From positions 3,730,049-3,794,048 of the forward strand of contig JABACO010000020.1 in NCBI GenBank assembly GCA_013339895.1: 64,000 bases of DNA. The letters are read 5' to 3'. The stretch comes from Ephydatia muelleri. Taxonomy: Eukaryota; Porifera; Demospongiae; Spongillida; Spongillidae. Of this stretch, positions 1 through 12,360 are shown piece after piece (positions within the stretch are counted from its first letter, which is position 1; every line of letters starts with the position of its first letter). The translations under genes were made by a program, and so were the position numbers. The notes under the pieces were generated by a model. That model was not told the origin of the DNA. It worked only from the letters and a program-made list of their open reading frames with translations, and did no database searches.

Positions 1-572
1 CTCAGTCCACCAGGTGCAATATTAACATTTGCGGCCATCGCAGCCAAACCCAATTAACTTAGTCTTCCAGTCATCAACACCCACAAAAGAAAAAGCCCTC
101 CCAAAACATTCATACAACCCATCAGCAGTACAACGCTCAGGATGTCGTACTGTGAGGAACCTGTCTTTCACATGGACTTTACCATCAGTTGTGTGTGGAT
201 CTAAATAAAGTACTAAGAAGAGCTGCTCATCTTCAATGTTGGCAGAATCTGTGGTGCCATCAGCTTGAATGCTGAAAAACTTAGCTTTTGCTAATGCTGC
301 AATAAGCTGCTCCATTTGAGCCATTGCTAAAAATTTGCTATGTAGCTCACAAACTCAGAGCAAACATTGATGTTTTTGTATCCAGAACCCAAATCTACAC
401 CATGCCTCTCCTCCAATTCACACAATGGAGCCATCTTACAAAATGCCAACCCTTCTTTACAAATAGCATAAGCTATTTCAAACTTGCGTGTCATCTTCAT
501 TTCTGTGCTTGTGTCCAGTGTACATAGAGCTCTAGCAATGGGAGAGTAGTCAGTGACTAATGCCGACTGACT
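1..572 (-). mobile_element. hAT transposase relic (ZNF862-like type), central part
   Basis: On the minus strand this stretch translates to the central part of a hAT transposase of the kind domesticated in ZNF862/C17orf113-type proteins. Recognisable pieces are SPIARAL, ERHGVDLGSGY, KAKFFSIQADGTTDS, YLDPHTTDGKVHVKD and WKTKLIGFGCDG, in the order expected for that family. There is one reading-frame break near 325. The element runs off the left edge of the window, so its C-terminal half is not seen. Its N-terminal zinc-finger part lies at 2556-2839, separated by a second hAT element inserted between them. It is a decayed copy, not a working transposase. Confidence is high for the family and lower for the exact subtype. 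Confidence 0.75.
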
Positions 573-578
573 CTTTCG

Positions 579-2549
579 CAGACCTGCCAACTGTACTTTG
601 ATAGTTTGCTTGAGCTTAGCGGGAGATTGGGCAATTTTAGGGTTGTAATGCATGAGCTTCAATGATGATAAACTTTCCGCTTTGGAACTACCTACATTAA
701 CATAGCCAAGCACTACTCTTATCACAGGTGATGATTAAAAGGCCTCTTAATTTCAAAAATACAATTGACGTACAATAAGCAAGTTAACACATCGGAGTTG
801 TCACACAAGTCTATGGATCATGTGCATGGTTTCTATTAAATGAAAAATTTCTGAACTCATATGAAAAAAAAATTTTTTTACATGCAATCAAGTAGCATGA
901 AATTTCTATAGTGTATCCGTAATGCTTTTATGAAGATGAAATGTAAAATCATACCTATCAGCAGGCAGCTAGTTATCATAATTATATGTCACTGATGAGC
1001 TTTGTTGTAGAGTAAAGTAGCTTTCTGTGCTTTATCAAGCATTTCTGTGCTTGGCTCAAACTGGTAGCAGGGCTCATCAAAGAACTGATTGACTTTACAG
1101 GTTTTTAAAGATGACAGAGTACCCTAAAGTTCCAGATCTGACTTGCTCTTCACTTTGTTCTTGCCAATAATGCTAAACACCCTTTCTGCATCTGCATGAC
1201 TATGAGGATTAGTCAGAACTAATTTGGCAACTCTAGAAATGATAGGGAATTTGAAATTTCCTGAGGCATCTTTCTCTTTTGAGAGGTGATCCCAGACACT
1301 ATTCATTCTAAGGAAATCCTGACCCTTTGTTTCTGTAATGGTTGCCGACTTCAGTTGTGAAAGCAGGAGATGTTTTGTATACAACAAATTCATACAGCTC
1401 ATCCAAGTTCAGGCTTGCAAAAAACACAGGATACCTCTTGATGAAGAATTCTATTGATGAAATGTCCGCTTCCATTCTTAATTCAAAGTTGCAGAAAGAA
1501 GCATGGTACAGAACTTCATGCCCCAGAGGGAAATCTTTGAGCATGTATGATACAGCTGCCAGGTAGAAATATCGAATACCTACATAGAATTTTTTTATTT
1601 GCCTCTGTTCAACTGTATCAGCAGCCAGCTTATTCAAGACCTGTTTAGTAGTAAAGCCTATAAACTATTTATTCGCTTCAAGTTGATTCTCTGAATTTAA
1701 AAAATCTTTCTGGACCAGTTCTTCATCTGACACTGTCAGCAATTCAGGTCTAATGAACTTTTCCCATTGTGTTTCTAACCAGGGAGAATAAAAAGCCTCT
1801 TACCAGGTAGATCAAAGTGCAGTCCTCTGAAGCATCAAGTTTACACTAGTAAACAGATAGAATGGCCTGATATAACAACAGATACACCTCTGTCATAGGT
1901 TCAGAAAACCTCTTTTTCAACCTAGCTAATCTGTCTTGATCACTTTCTTCTTCTGACTCAAAATAGGACTTAAGTGCTTCATGCTGCTTCAAAAGACATT
2001 GCACTACAGTCACAAGATTCAACCGTGGACACTCATGTACTTTATTATCTTTCTGTACTCTGTCACAAAACTGACAAAATTCAGCTAACAGATTCTTTCT
2101 CTTTGTTGAATAATCAACCAAACCAAAAGAAGACATCACAGCCATATCTCACATCACATTTTATGGCTTTCACAAATGCCTTGCTGCTGTGGCTAGCACA
2201 GTTATGAATAATGTGACATGGGAAACTCATAAAGTACATGTAAACAGATTTATTTCTCGCCAAGACTCTTGTCGTTATTGAATCTCTCTTGCCCACATTT
2301 ACACTTGTGTTGTCAACAGAAAAGCCTACACACCTTGACCACTGTAGGATATGCTTGGTCGAAGCTTTATCCAGTTTGGTGAATATGCCATCAGCAGTTG
2401 AAATACTAGTTGTATTACATGTATGTTCAATCTATATTTTTGCAGAGTTAAAAGACGTAGACGGATACCGGGGGAGTATGTGTGAGAATGGACATGGCTA
2501 GCGGGAGTGCGTGAGAGTGGCTGTAAATGCGTGAGAGTTGGCAGGTCTG
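579..2549 (-). mobile_element. second hAT element, nested, with TIRs and a 6-bp target duplication
   Basis: The ends are inverted: CAGACCTGCCAACT at 579 and its complement ending at 2549. They are flanked on both sides by CTTTCG (573-578 and 2550-2555), read as the target-site duplication. Inside, on the minus strand, are transposase pieces: a stretch with CHIIHNCASHSSKAF (about 2280-2120), one with LLKQHEALKSYF (about 1990), and the C-terminal dimerisation region with FPIISRVAKLVLTNPHSHAD and ERVFSIIGKNKVKSKSDL (about 1250-1130). The N-terminal part is missing and several frames are used, so it is inactive. Removing it rejoins the two halves of the older hAT relic around it. Short direct repeats of a gcgtgagag motif lie just inside the right end. 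Confidence 0.8.
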
Positions 2550-2555
2550 CTTTCG

Positions 2556-2839
2556 ATAAAGCAGCATGGCTCGTTGGTGCATAGCAGATGAAGCATGGTA
2601 TTGACAGTCGATACACGGAAATTTGTTGACTGAGTAATAAAAGCGTAGTTGAAGTTTCTAGTGCTTATTAGCTGGTCTTCAAACTGGATACACACTTTGC
2701 ATTTCAAAGCAGCCATGTGGTCACGATCGAGGCAATCATACATGTAGGTAAGCCACAACATTGTTGTCAGCTCTTTTTTTGTTACCCACTTTGTAACAGT
2801 TTGTATAGTAAGACCACGTTTCTTACAAGGACTATCCAA
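2556..2839 (-). mobile_element. hAT relic, N-terminal zinc-finger part (same copy as 1-572)
   Basis: Minus-strand translation includes KCKVCIQFEDQL, RNFNYAFITQSTNFR and a downstream histidine/cysteine-rich stretch, which is the N-terminal TTF/BED-like zinc finger typical of ZNF862-type hAT transposases. In genomic order it is directly followed, across the inserted hAT element, by the residues that begin the 572-1 segment (RKSQSALVTDYSPIA). That continuity is the reason for treating both as one interrupted copy. Confidence 0.6.
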
Positions 2840-2939
2840 CCATGTCGTCTGCTACCCGCTTCTCAGACATCTTGTCGCATATTTACCCGTCAATTGTCTA
2901 AATCGCTGATTTCAAACATAATCAGCTGAGCTCGGTTGG

Positions 2940-3860
2940 ACTCCATAAACCTTGTTCCAACACTTCAGTGATTTTTTCAAACCATACAGGGATTTCTTTA
3001 GATAGCAATCAAGATGTTCCTTGTTGAACATATTCATCTGGTTGCTGCATGTTGATTTCTTCTTCTAGAGTTCCATTTAAGAAGCCAGTAACAACATCCC
3101 ATTTGATGAAGTACATGTACCATATCATTTTGAACAGCAAGCGCAAGTAATACTCAGATTGGCTGAAATGTCACAACTGGAGAAAATGTGTCATCATAAT
3201 CAATACTGGGTTCATGTACTTACCCTTTCACATCGAGACGAGCCTTGAATCGTTCTACCTTTCAATCATCTCCATACTTAACTTTTATGACCCACTACAG
3301 TACTGCCTATAGTCTTCTTTCCACTAGGCAACTCATATCTCAGTTTTCTGAAGAAGTGAGTCATATTCAGAATCTGTCCAATTGTTTAGATCAGATCTCC
3401 AGCCAGCGCTTCACTCATGGTTTGTGGTTCAGTAATTCAGTAAACATTATAGGCCACATGTTAAATGCCAGTTGTAGCTGTATCAGTATATATACTCATC
3501 TATTCCACATCTGATGGGAGATCATTTGATGCAATCTGATTGCTCCTGTGTTCTGCTCCTCTTATTGTAATTCAGTCTCAGGAGTTGTCTGCACTATAGC
3601 TGTCTTCAGTGAATCACTTTGTGAGAATTCCTTTGCTCTATGCTCAAATTAATGTTCATTGAAGATCACATCTTTGTGAATATAGACTTGCTATGTCTCT
3701 TCGTCCAGCAAGTTGTATCCTTTTGACTGAATGGAATAACCCACAAATCGAAATTTCATGGCCTTCTTGTCAAGTTTCTGCCTCTGTCCATATGATACAA
3801 TGCTATACTTTATTGTTAACGTTGCAATACAAAACCTGATTAATTACTTCCTGTAACACT
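2940..3860 (-). mobile_element. Ty1/copia-type LTR retrotransposon pol fossil
   Basis: Read on the minus strand, this stretch resembles copia polyprotein sequence spanning the region between integrase and reverse transcriptase, with recognisable KARLVAKG-like and FVGYS-like neighbourhoods. It is a broken fragment with many breaks. No LTRs or flanking duplication were recognised, so its true limits and age cannot be set. It looks old. Confidence 0.55.
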
Positions 3861-4605
3861 TACACTCACCCCTTCTGGCATTTTGAATCCATTTTGAGGT
3901 TTCTATTGCATGTCTTTGAGTACATGTGTAGTTAACTAATCAGAATGTATGAATCATATCTGCTATTGTCTGAATATCCATCTGACCCATGTACTCATTG
4001 GTAGGTAGTTGGGTTTCAGTGAATTATTTTTTTTAATAATACATTAACACTTTTTTCATATCAGGTCTGAACAAATTACAAGTTAACATTTCTGCGTCAC
4101 CATACACTACTTCTCCAGCAGCTCAAATGTTTTGGCACTTGCTTCTTTTACACCAAATTAATGAAGTTTTAAAGAAGACTGCATGAAATTAATTTATATT
4201 TCATGTAACATTACATGTATGTTCAATTTCATTTTTGTTGTATACCTGCAAGGCTAAATGTTTTCTTCCTGTTGATGCTATTGTACATACAGTGACTAAA
4301 AGTTGCCTTTTTGTGAATAAGTTGATACACCACCAGTTAGTTACATGTACATAGGAGCAGTTGACAATGGATCCAGTTGACATAACCTTTTACTCATCTT
4401 GATTTGCTATCGAAATCTTATTACCTTCAATTTCATGGCTTTTATTTGTATATGCAAAATAGGGTCACTTAACCAACGTCGTAAATTTAGATCACGCCTA
4501 TAATTTGTGCAGGAATTTAATTAAATCCACCTTGCATATTTCATACTTTAGCATTCATGTATAACCATCACAGCTGGTTCAATATTAGGCATAGTAACAT
4601 CTGTA

Positions 4606-5035
4606 ATGGATTCAAAGGAAATCAATCCGTCTAGAATTGTAGAAGTATACCATGATGACCTTTCATCCCCTGAGCTTCTGGAGCTAGAACTAATGCGATG
4701 GAAGTCAAAATATAGTGATGTCCCATATGAAAAACTACCTTCATCGCCATCATCAGCAATAAAAGATTGTGATGCTGAAATTTACCCCATATTAGAATTC
4801 TGCTGTAACTTGCTTGCACTATTCCAGTTACATCGTGTGAATGTGAGCGGAGTGCCAGTGCTCTCAGACGTCTCAATAATTACATGTGATCATCAATGGG
4901 GAAAGAACGTCTGGCCAATCTTGCCTTGCTGCACATTCATTACGAACAGCAAATCAATATTGAAAGTGTTATTGACATGTTTGCATCGTTTTACCCAAGA
5001 CAATGGAAATGGAATCACTGATGGAGTCACAGTCT
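4606..5035 (+). mobile_element. hAT transposase relic, C-terminal region (ZMYM1/THAP12-like type)
   Basis: The first part reads VYHDDLSSPELLELELMRWK, which fits the segment before the dimerisation domain in ZMYM1/THAP12-like hAT proteins. After about 4850 a different frame continues with LRRLNNYM, GKERLANLALLHIHY and IDMFASFYPRQW, the usual C-terminal end (RSxMxxERLxxLALLHIH). The copy carries a frameshift near 4850 and a stop after NNYM, so it is dead. No terminal repeats were found close by. Confidence 0.7.
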
Positions 5036-7389
5036 TGAAGAATGTATTTAATCACCTTACACAGTAATGACATTGCATGGTTTGTGGGTATCTGATTGTA
5101 ATGAAATTACAAAAGGACAATTACATATGATTCAATCCTTACCAGAGAGTAAAAACAAACACACAAATGCTATTGTGCCCAAACAGTATAGCGTCCATGC
5201 CAAGTGTGGCGGTCAATTAGAGAAAAGATATGCTATTGTATAGTTTGTGAACAAGACTCGATCTACATAGCAATCTTTGTTCGACACAAGTTTGGAAAAC
5301 CGTTGCAAATAGCCATCGCAAGTATAAACCACACAATAAAAAACTAGCGACTTACTGTTCCTTTTATCGCTCTACTTCAACCAAGGTGTTACAGGGTTAT
5401 AAGACACGGTCGGTGTAATAGGCATTGCGTTCCGCGGGGTCTGGGGGACCGTATTCCCTAGGGAATTCGGTTCCTTCCCCCTCCCGGACCCAATTCCCTA
5501 CAGTTGAAATCGTGCATGGCACGTTATTAATGAGTTTGAAGTTCGTGGAATACTCTCAGGCCCGTAGCCAGGCTTTGTGTTTGGGGGGGGGGGGGGGGCT
5601 CAGTGGACAGTGGACTCAAAGGTAATACGTGAACTATAGTTGGATTATACAATGTACATCTTGCGGATTATACTTGCAATAAAGCAAAATATCGAAAAAG
5701 GTGAGTCTTGGTCTGGTTTGGATCTATTTGAACAATGTAAGGCCTTCGTGTGAATACGACAAAATGAACTAGTGGTCTTGTAAACCTTCATTCATTCCTT
5801 TTTGAACAACCTCGACCGTGCGTATCCCACTTATCACGCTTATTATCGGTTCACTCACGATAGGAGGGGGAAAATTCAAAGATCGATATGTCTACAGCCA
5901 AAATGCATCATTTGGACCCATGCACACATGCTCAAGTGGGTGAAGCATAATTCCAAAATCATCATCACTTTATACATGTAGTACACCTAGTACCACGTGG
6001 TGTTTGCAGCTCTTCTGGTATTATATAATTTCAGTTCAATTTGATACTTATAAAGAGCTACTGACTGTCTAGGCTGAATGTAGCAAGTTGCAATCGTCTC
6101 ATGCAGTGATCCCCTGGCAATCAAAGATTTATGTGACACAGGCCTACCTCGAGAAATTAGGTTTCATCACCAAGGCTGTAACGCTTGTCAGAAAAAATGT
6201 TCTTTTAAACATAATCCAGGCACATGTACATGTAACATAAAATGCCATGATGATACATGCAGTGTGACCTTACCAGAAGCAGGTGCCTGCAGACAGGCTA
6301 TACTTCCACTGCATCCACTTGCATGCTTCACTTCACTAGTGATATTGTAAACCTACATTCATTCCAATCATCACTTGCATCACCAATATTCATGCCCTTC
6401 CATGCCTATAATTACTCCATTACTCTAACTTTTACTTTGAAAATCATAACACATTTCTAGTAGTAAATTACATGCACCCATCCATACTTTACTGACACGA
6501 GCATTAGAACATGCTTTGCAGATCAGATTTGTCGAAGTAGACTGGGCCAAATGCAGCCTTACATTTACATGGTGAAGATGGCAATGGTATACCATAGATA
6601 TCTGCAATTACAGCTGACTTGGGCCTGCAAAGAAGGGTAGCAAGCCTAGATGCCAGTGGAGAGAGGGTTCAATAGCTTCATTTCCCCACGCACCATAGGT
6701 GTCTTATACCAGGGGAATACACAACCAGCCAAGTTCTCCACATTTGGCATCATTGGTCCTGTGCTTTCTACCTTCATAATCTTTGTGTGTTAAGCAAAGA
6801 AGTTACAGAGATATCAAAGGCAGCTGTCTTGCCTGTAGCCTAGTTTGTCTATCATAATTATTATCATACCTGTATAATTTTGAGCATTTCACTTTATTCA
6901 CTTGAACACAGTACAGTGTATAAGTGTGCATCTTACGCCATAACTTGGCCTCGTTCAGTCATCGATGTATGCATATCACCTGTACGTGTTGCATGTGTAT
7001 ATGCTGAAAGAATAATAAAAATCATAAATCATTAAATCATGCAAGCATTCATTATATGCAAGGAACGTAATATTGGATGAAATGGGGTGTGTACACATCT
7101 TGGAAGTCTGCCATTTGGTAGAATGACATAGAGAGATGTTAACAAATATCATCACACCATGTAATCATGTAGCACGTCACTGAGCACTAGGCCAACGTTA
7201 AGTGGTTGGTTCATAGCATGCTCTAAATGTCAAAAATAGACTACAGTGCCTTTGAGGACAGTAAACCATGCTGCATGATATTAATATCTGCACTAATAAT
7301 TTGCCATTCCAGTAATCAATTTCGTGATCTCATGAAAAGGATAACAAGCCGACTACTCTCACCGAAAAATCACACTAGGCTTTTTTCAG
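5036..7389. other. gene-poor stretch with transposon scraps
   Basis: No gene can be supported. Recognisable pieces are a palindromic fragment ggaccgtattccctaggga near 5447, shared with the ends of the 35.3-39.2 kb element; a hAT/MITE-like tip caggcccgtagccagg near 5559 followed by a G run; and the retroelement relic at 6600-6830 listed separately. The rest is AT-rich single-copy-looking sequence. Confidence 0.5.
6600..6830 (-). mobile_element. retroelement C-terminal domain fossil (copy 1 of 5)
   Basis: The minus strand contains a short stretch resembling ELGWLCIPLV with surrounding residues that match, in order, four other places in the window (22.5, 32.6, 49.4 and 61.1 kb). The family normally carries a zinc-knuckle segment and an RPADV...AAxDVTV segment after a reverse transcriptase. 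Only a small broken part remains here. Family level: retroelement, exact class not settled. Confidence 0.5.
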
Positions 7390-7636
7390 TGAGGGTAATT
7401 TGAATGTGCTATAAACTGCTTACAAGACACTTTATTACTTACCACTCACTAAAGTAACAAATGAACCTGAATTACAAGTAGATCATCCATGTTTAAGTGC
7501 CTCCTTACTGTAATCCACCTGCAGCGTAACTTTGGGTCTGGGTACGAGGCGAACTAAGCATTGTATAGACAAAAACAACAATCGTCACAGGATGTGAATA
7601 CTTTTCGAATCATATCATGTCCCAATAGATGAATCA

Positions 7637-7640
7637 TTAA
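7637..7640. other. empty TTAA target site (paralogous to a MITE insertion at 19.3 kb)
   Basis: The sequence gatgaatcaTTAAgcgcagtgcc is uninterrupted here. In the inverted paralogous copy the same site is split by a 584-bp MITE flanked by TTAA on both sides (19311-19902). This shows directly that the MITE duplicates TTAA on insertion. Confidence 0.85.
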
Positions 7641-8040
7641 GCGCAGTGCCAATCAATCTTTATCATACTAGGCTTATGAGGTGTCAGAGCCATCTATCCA
7701 CATCACCAACATATACACTGTAGTTAGGCCAAACAGGCACTATACAGTGTTCCCTCACAGCTGATGAGCTATTGATGAAGTGCCTTGTTACGTGTGGTTG
7801 GCATCTCTTTGGCTGTTTATTTGTTTGAAACCTGTCTTTATCCACCAATCCACTATCAGTTCATGCATAAAAGTACAACAAATTCACACTACGATGTGTG
7901 GGTATGACATATACAATGTACTCAGACTTGTATGCATCAAACAGTCATTAGAAGGGCATGACACAGATTACAACAACAAAAAAACATATCAATAATCCCC
8001 ACTTGGTGAATTTAATGCAGGTACATGTATAAGCTCTGAG

Positions 8041-9990
8041 CTACTGTACATGTGCTATTTCTGGTTCTCTGATTGGAATTTTGAGCACCTCAGCAATGCA
8101 GTACTGTAATCGATTATCAGCTCTGCTTAATGTAGCAGCCAATTCTTCCTTTGAATTGTTTCTGCTGCTGTCTCTCCAATACTGCAGCAAGGCAAAAATT
8201 TGCTTCTGAATTCCTTTTACATCATGTTTTATTTCAAATATAGTGTCATCGGGAATTTGCAAAGCATGTGGTACTTTTTCCCAATCCCACTGTAGCCTTT
8301 TCATCACAACAGAAGTGATTGCATCCAGGTCTGTACCTGTTAGATCTGTGCATGATGGCAGGGTCTGGAAACCAACATTAAATTACATAGTGCTCATAAT
8401 CAGTAAGCATAAGCATACACTTAACAGACTGGGTAAATATTACTTACTGTTGGAATAGAAGAGGATATAGATGCATAGTGTGTTGCTTGAAGATCAGCTG
8501 ATGATGACAGAGTAACTCCTTTCGTCAGTTTATTATCATGCATACTTCCAGAGAAGGTTATCTTTAGGATATCATTTTCAGACCCACCAGTAACACAGAT
8601 AGCAAAAGATGGTGGATATGCACCACTATTCTGCATCATGGTTAGTTGCTCTGCTGACAGTTGCCAAAAGTCTACCTCATTTGGCTCAATCTGTACAATT
8701 AAATCAATGAATGCAAGCATGGAACTACATTACAATCAATCTGTACATCATTTTACCTCATCAGATGACTCCAGTGCACAGATCCAGCCAGATTTTAGTT
8801 TTCTTTCAAAGGAAATCTTCAAGCATGCAATGCTGAAGTCATCATAGAGAAATCTGAACACAGTAGGGGCCTATCTCCCTGTAGACACCTTTCCCATATA
8901 GATTTTCGAAGACTTGTTTTGTACACTGTTAAAGATGCATAATACATTTATGTCAACATTATCACCACAATCGATCACTATGCTTGAAGGCCTCACCTGA
9001 ACACAGGTATCTAACATGTACAACACTGCAAAGCGGATGCACATTTCATGTCCTTTCCTGCATATTGCTCCAAATAGGCAATGCTGTATATCTGACTTTA
9101 TACTTGCATCTAATTTGGCAGCTATGCACAGAGAACAGAAGTGTTTTGTTTCGAATGTGCCAAAGCTCTGAAGAGGATGGAAAGAAGTGGGACCCACCCA
9201 TTCCTGAAGAGTTTCAAAATGATACTGTGCTTCTGATGGCAGCTCAGCACTCTCAAGGCTGTGTCTGTGGGCAGCTTTGAGGAAGGTAAGCCTGTTACAG
9301 GACTCTTGGGTAGTGCATTTAAGGCAGTGTGGGATTCTTATGGAAACTGGTATGTTAAATCCGGAGAAACTTTCCTCCTTCACACAAAGCCACAGAATAT
9401 ATAGGGGACACTGGATGCATTCCTTGTGGAAATGTAAATGGACCATTTAAAGTCACTCCTATTTCAATGGTTATTTCTTTTTCCTGAGCAACGGCACCTT
9501 CAGGGATCACTAAGACAATGCCATGCTCATGGCTGTTGTAAACACCACCATGACTTCCACACTTAATCTCTTCAACGCAAGATCCAGGAAACAGAGCTGA
9601 ACATCAGAATGTTATGACATATAAATAATACACTGTAATATTAACATGTAGTTTGCAAGGCCATATTTGAAACAAAAACAGAACTCAGTGCATGCATAAC
9701 GTCTACAGATTTTAAATATTGAACCATGCAGATCAAACAGCTTACTATTAATATTTTTGCAGTCTCTGTTCTTTTATTGAGAGGTTTCAGGTAGTGGCTG
9801 GGTATTTTCGGATTCTTCATGTGCTACTACAAATTCAGCACTTGTTTGTAGTGCACTATGGTACGTTCCCAACATTCTGTGTTCACCAGGTACGGTGGTC
9901 CTCCTACGCAGTCTTCTTTTGGTTCTATTCGTTTTCTCCTGATGATTATTTCACAACCTGAAAGTGCACGCGAAACTGAAAGAGTTCAAG
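8041..9990 (-). pseudogene. ZU5/death-domain gene, copy 1 (disrupted)
   Basis: This is the minus-strand counterpart of the gene at 17036-18954, with the same exon order: basic exon, ZU5 exon, two UPA-like exons, death-domain exon. The death-domain part (KRLQWDWEKVPHALQ, LLQYWRDSSRNN, EELAATLSRADNRLQYC) is intact up to a stop at 8041 and lacks the tail found in copy 2. The ZU5 exon is damaged. A 4-bp insertion near 9409 shifts the frame in the SPILW segment, and the acceptor before this exon reads TG rather than AG (near 9588). It is therefore probably not expressed as a full protein, although the downstream exons remain open. The duplicated unit extends from about 7390 to 10150 and breaks off upstream inside an intron-like region, so 5-prime exons are absent here too. 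Confidence 0.7.
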
Positions 9991-10189
9991 ATAGTATTCA
10001 TTGAAGATAAATGATTTTAAAATACTGACATGATTAATTTAAAAATACATTTTTATTAATTCATATAATAGTAAGTATGATACTTTTATATATACGAGTG
10101 ACCAATCCATCTTCTCGGAAACTGCCCCATATATGTTACTTCCATAAAAAAAGTATAGCAACACAAAGGGTATGATGAACGATAAGGAG

Positions 10190-10291
10190 TAGTCTCGTAC
10201 CCAGACCCACATCGCAGCTGCGGTAGTAGCGGTGATGTAATCCATCCGCAGCTGCGATGTGGGTCTGGGTACGAGACTGGGTACGACACTA
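10190..10291. mobile_element. 102-bp hairpin MITE of Mutator-like type, 9-bp flanking repeats
   Basis: The element is almost entirely an inverted repeat. It starts TAGTCTCGTACCCAGACCC, has a small unique centre with cgcagctgcgg on both sides, and ends with the complement. The flanks are GATAAGGAG (10181-10189) and CATAAGGAG (10292-10300), matching at 8 of 9 positions, as expected for a Mutator-like 9-bp target duplication. The right tip is duplicated (gggtacgagact then gggtacgacact). The same end sequence borders the RecQ-carrying element at 13361-13824. Confidence 0.8.
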
Positions 10292-10732
10292 CATAAGGAG
10301 CGAAACGCTACTTTTTTCTCTTTACCCCCTACGCTCACTGCAGTCGTCGATCTGCACAAAAATTGATTAACACAGCTGTATAGAACCTAAAAATCGGTCT
10401 GCATGGCACAGTCCAGAACACTGCATCGTAAGTGCACTATTAACCGTTCACGATTGCGTGTTATGTATCGTGAATGCCATTTAGACGACATTTGGTCGAT
10501 TTTAGCGAAACAAAACTGCAAGCGACGACAGACGGAGCCAACCATGGCCAAACCTTCAAAGAAGCGTGTAAAAGGTAAGTTGCGGGTATAATTACAGACT
10601 AACTTAATTAGCTTACCTACATGTACAGCAATGCCACGCGCTGTTCCACCATCATCCCACATGTACAATACGTGCACGTTGTGCATGACAATTATAAGGA
10701 ACTTCGCGTCTACACTGTAGTGCGGCCTATAG

Positions 10733-11903
10733 CAGGGGCGGATACAGGATTTTGTGTTAGGGGGGCATATAGGGATGGAAATGGGGGCGTGCTCCTCCAA
10801 ACTTGCCAGGGTGTCTGGGAAAGCGCAGTAAGCACCATCATCCCCGCCCCAAAACCCTAGCCACTGGGTTTTTGTTTTTGCACTTTTGGAAATTATAAAA
10901 CGTGTATTCACAGATATACAAATGATTAAAGATACCTATAACAGTCACACTACACAAATAGGGTCAATTAGAAGCATCCTCCGAGGGTATTTTCGACTAT
11001 AGCTGTCAATGATAGCATCAATATTAAGTTCAATATCTTTGTGCACATACAATAACATTAACGCATTAAATCTGTCTTCTCCCATAGTGCTGCGATGGAC
11101 TTTTTAAATAAATATCAAAGAGAAATTAGCTCTTTCCACTCCAATTGATGTTACACAGGTCAATAGCAGTAGCTTAACCGATTAACGCCGGAATATTTTT
11201 TGTTTAACTAAAGTAGAATTGTCCAAAATCAGGCAGCAGAGGAATGTTAGGTAGCAGGAAAGGGGGTTTCAACTATATTAAATGAAGCCGTGAACTTGAA
11301 TAACTTCTGATTGGTGTAATGTTTCAAAGGGTCTGGAAGAATTCTTTGGTAACATGGTAGGGGTGCATTTCTGTCTGCTATGTTGTGACAAGAGAGTTCG
11401 GTTTAATAGGGGAATTAGTTTTCCAAAGCGCAATCTCTTGATAAAATGCTTATGGAAAAAGCAGATCATCACTATTAAACTTTCTGGCAATGTTGCCAAA
11501 TCAGGGTCTGTAAGGCATACAAGAGTGGACTCTGCTTTCTTTGCTACAAAATGAATTTTGTAAAGTGTCGCTCGTATGATTAATGATTCATTGGCACATA
11601 CACTTTTTGCTCGCCGCAAACACTTCAGCAATAGTCTTAGCCATGGGATCCGGATGACGGCGCGGACTCCGCAGATCTACTACTTTCCTGACGGCAATTG
11701 AATTTCGCAATGTACGAACTGGACGCTCAAAAGCACAATAGAAAAAGGGCCGCGTGTCAGGGGTGATACATAACAGGTCTGCACGAGCTACAACAGTGCG
11801 TCGCTGATGACATGTAATTAAATTCATTACAATGGAAAGGAGGCGTATCCTTATTAGTTAGGGGGGGCATAGGCCGGGTTGCCCCCCCCTGTATCCGCCA
11901 CTG
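10733..11903 (-). mobile_element. hAT element relic with CAGGGGCGG ends and a 5-bp target duplication
   Basis: The left end reads CAGGGGCGGATACAGG and the right end is the complement of CAGTGGCGGATACAGG. TATAG flanks both sides (10728-10732 and 11904-11908). On the minus strand, about 11160-10960 carries a hAT C-terminus (VERANFSLIFI, MGEDRFNALMLLYVHKD, DSYSRKYPRRM). A second open piece at 11631-11278 has MLPKNSSRPFE, a motif also seen near 55.4 kb. Internal stops make it inactive. The right tip abuts the MITE at 11906, so the element appears to have landed at that MITE's edge. Confidence 0.75.
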
Positions 11904-11905
11904 TA

Positions 11906-12359
11906 TAGACCCCTTGCGGCGATCCCGCGAGCATTGTCTTTCTCTGGAGGAAGAACGTGCGTTAATTAGAAATTTATGACGTATTTACGTTATGACGCAA
12001 TATTATTTTTGTGAACATGTCAATGGTTATCGTCTGATAACAAGGCGCGTTACGTGAGAAAGCTCAACGTACCTGACGTACGTACCTGAAATGAAAATGC
12101 TTACTACAAACGCGTGCATTTTTAGATGGAACAAGCCTAGTGCGTTGATCCACTTTTCGCGCTGCCTTGTTTCATTTGAAAAGCTCAACTCTAAACGTTC
12201 TCTTGTTTTAGACTTGCATCCTGAACAACAGCATTCGTTATGCGACATGTTTGATATTCGCAAAAAAAAAACCTCATCATTAATTTCTAATTAACGCACG
12301 ATTTTTCGTCCAGAAAACAATGTTTTGAACGCTCGCGGGATATCGCCGCAAGGGGTCTA
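11906..12359. mobile_element. MITE with TAGACCCCTTGCGGCGAT inverted ends
   Basis: Terminal inverted repeats of about 28 bp are visible: TAGACCCCTTGCGGCGAT at 11906, and the complement, interrupted by small differences, ending near 12359. A second inverted pair lies further in (cgtgcgttaattagaaat near 11948 against atttctaattaacgcacg near 12284). No transposase is encoded. It lies between the hAT relic at 10733-11903 and another MITE at 12361, forming a head-to-tail stack. Confidence 0.7.
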
Positions 12360-12360
12360 T

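Noticed and set aside
10403-10591. Open frame ending at a GT donor (MAKPSKKRVK)
   Set aside because: Basic and short, could be a first exon of a transposase or host gene, but no second exon could be linked.
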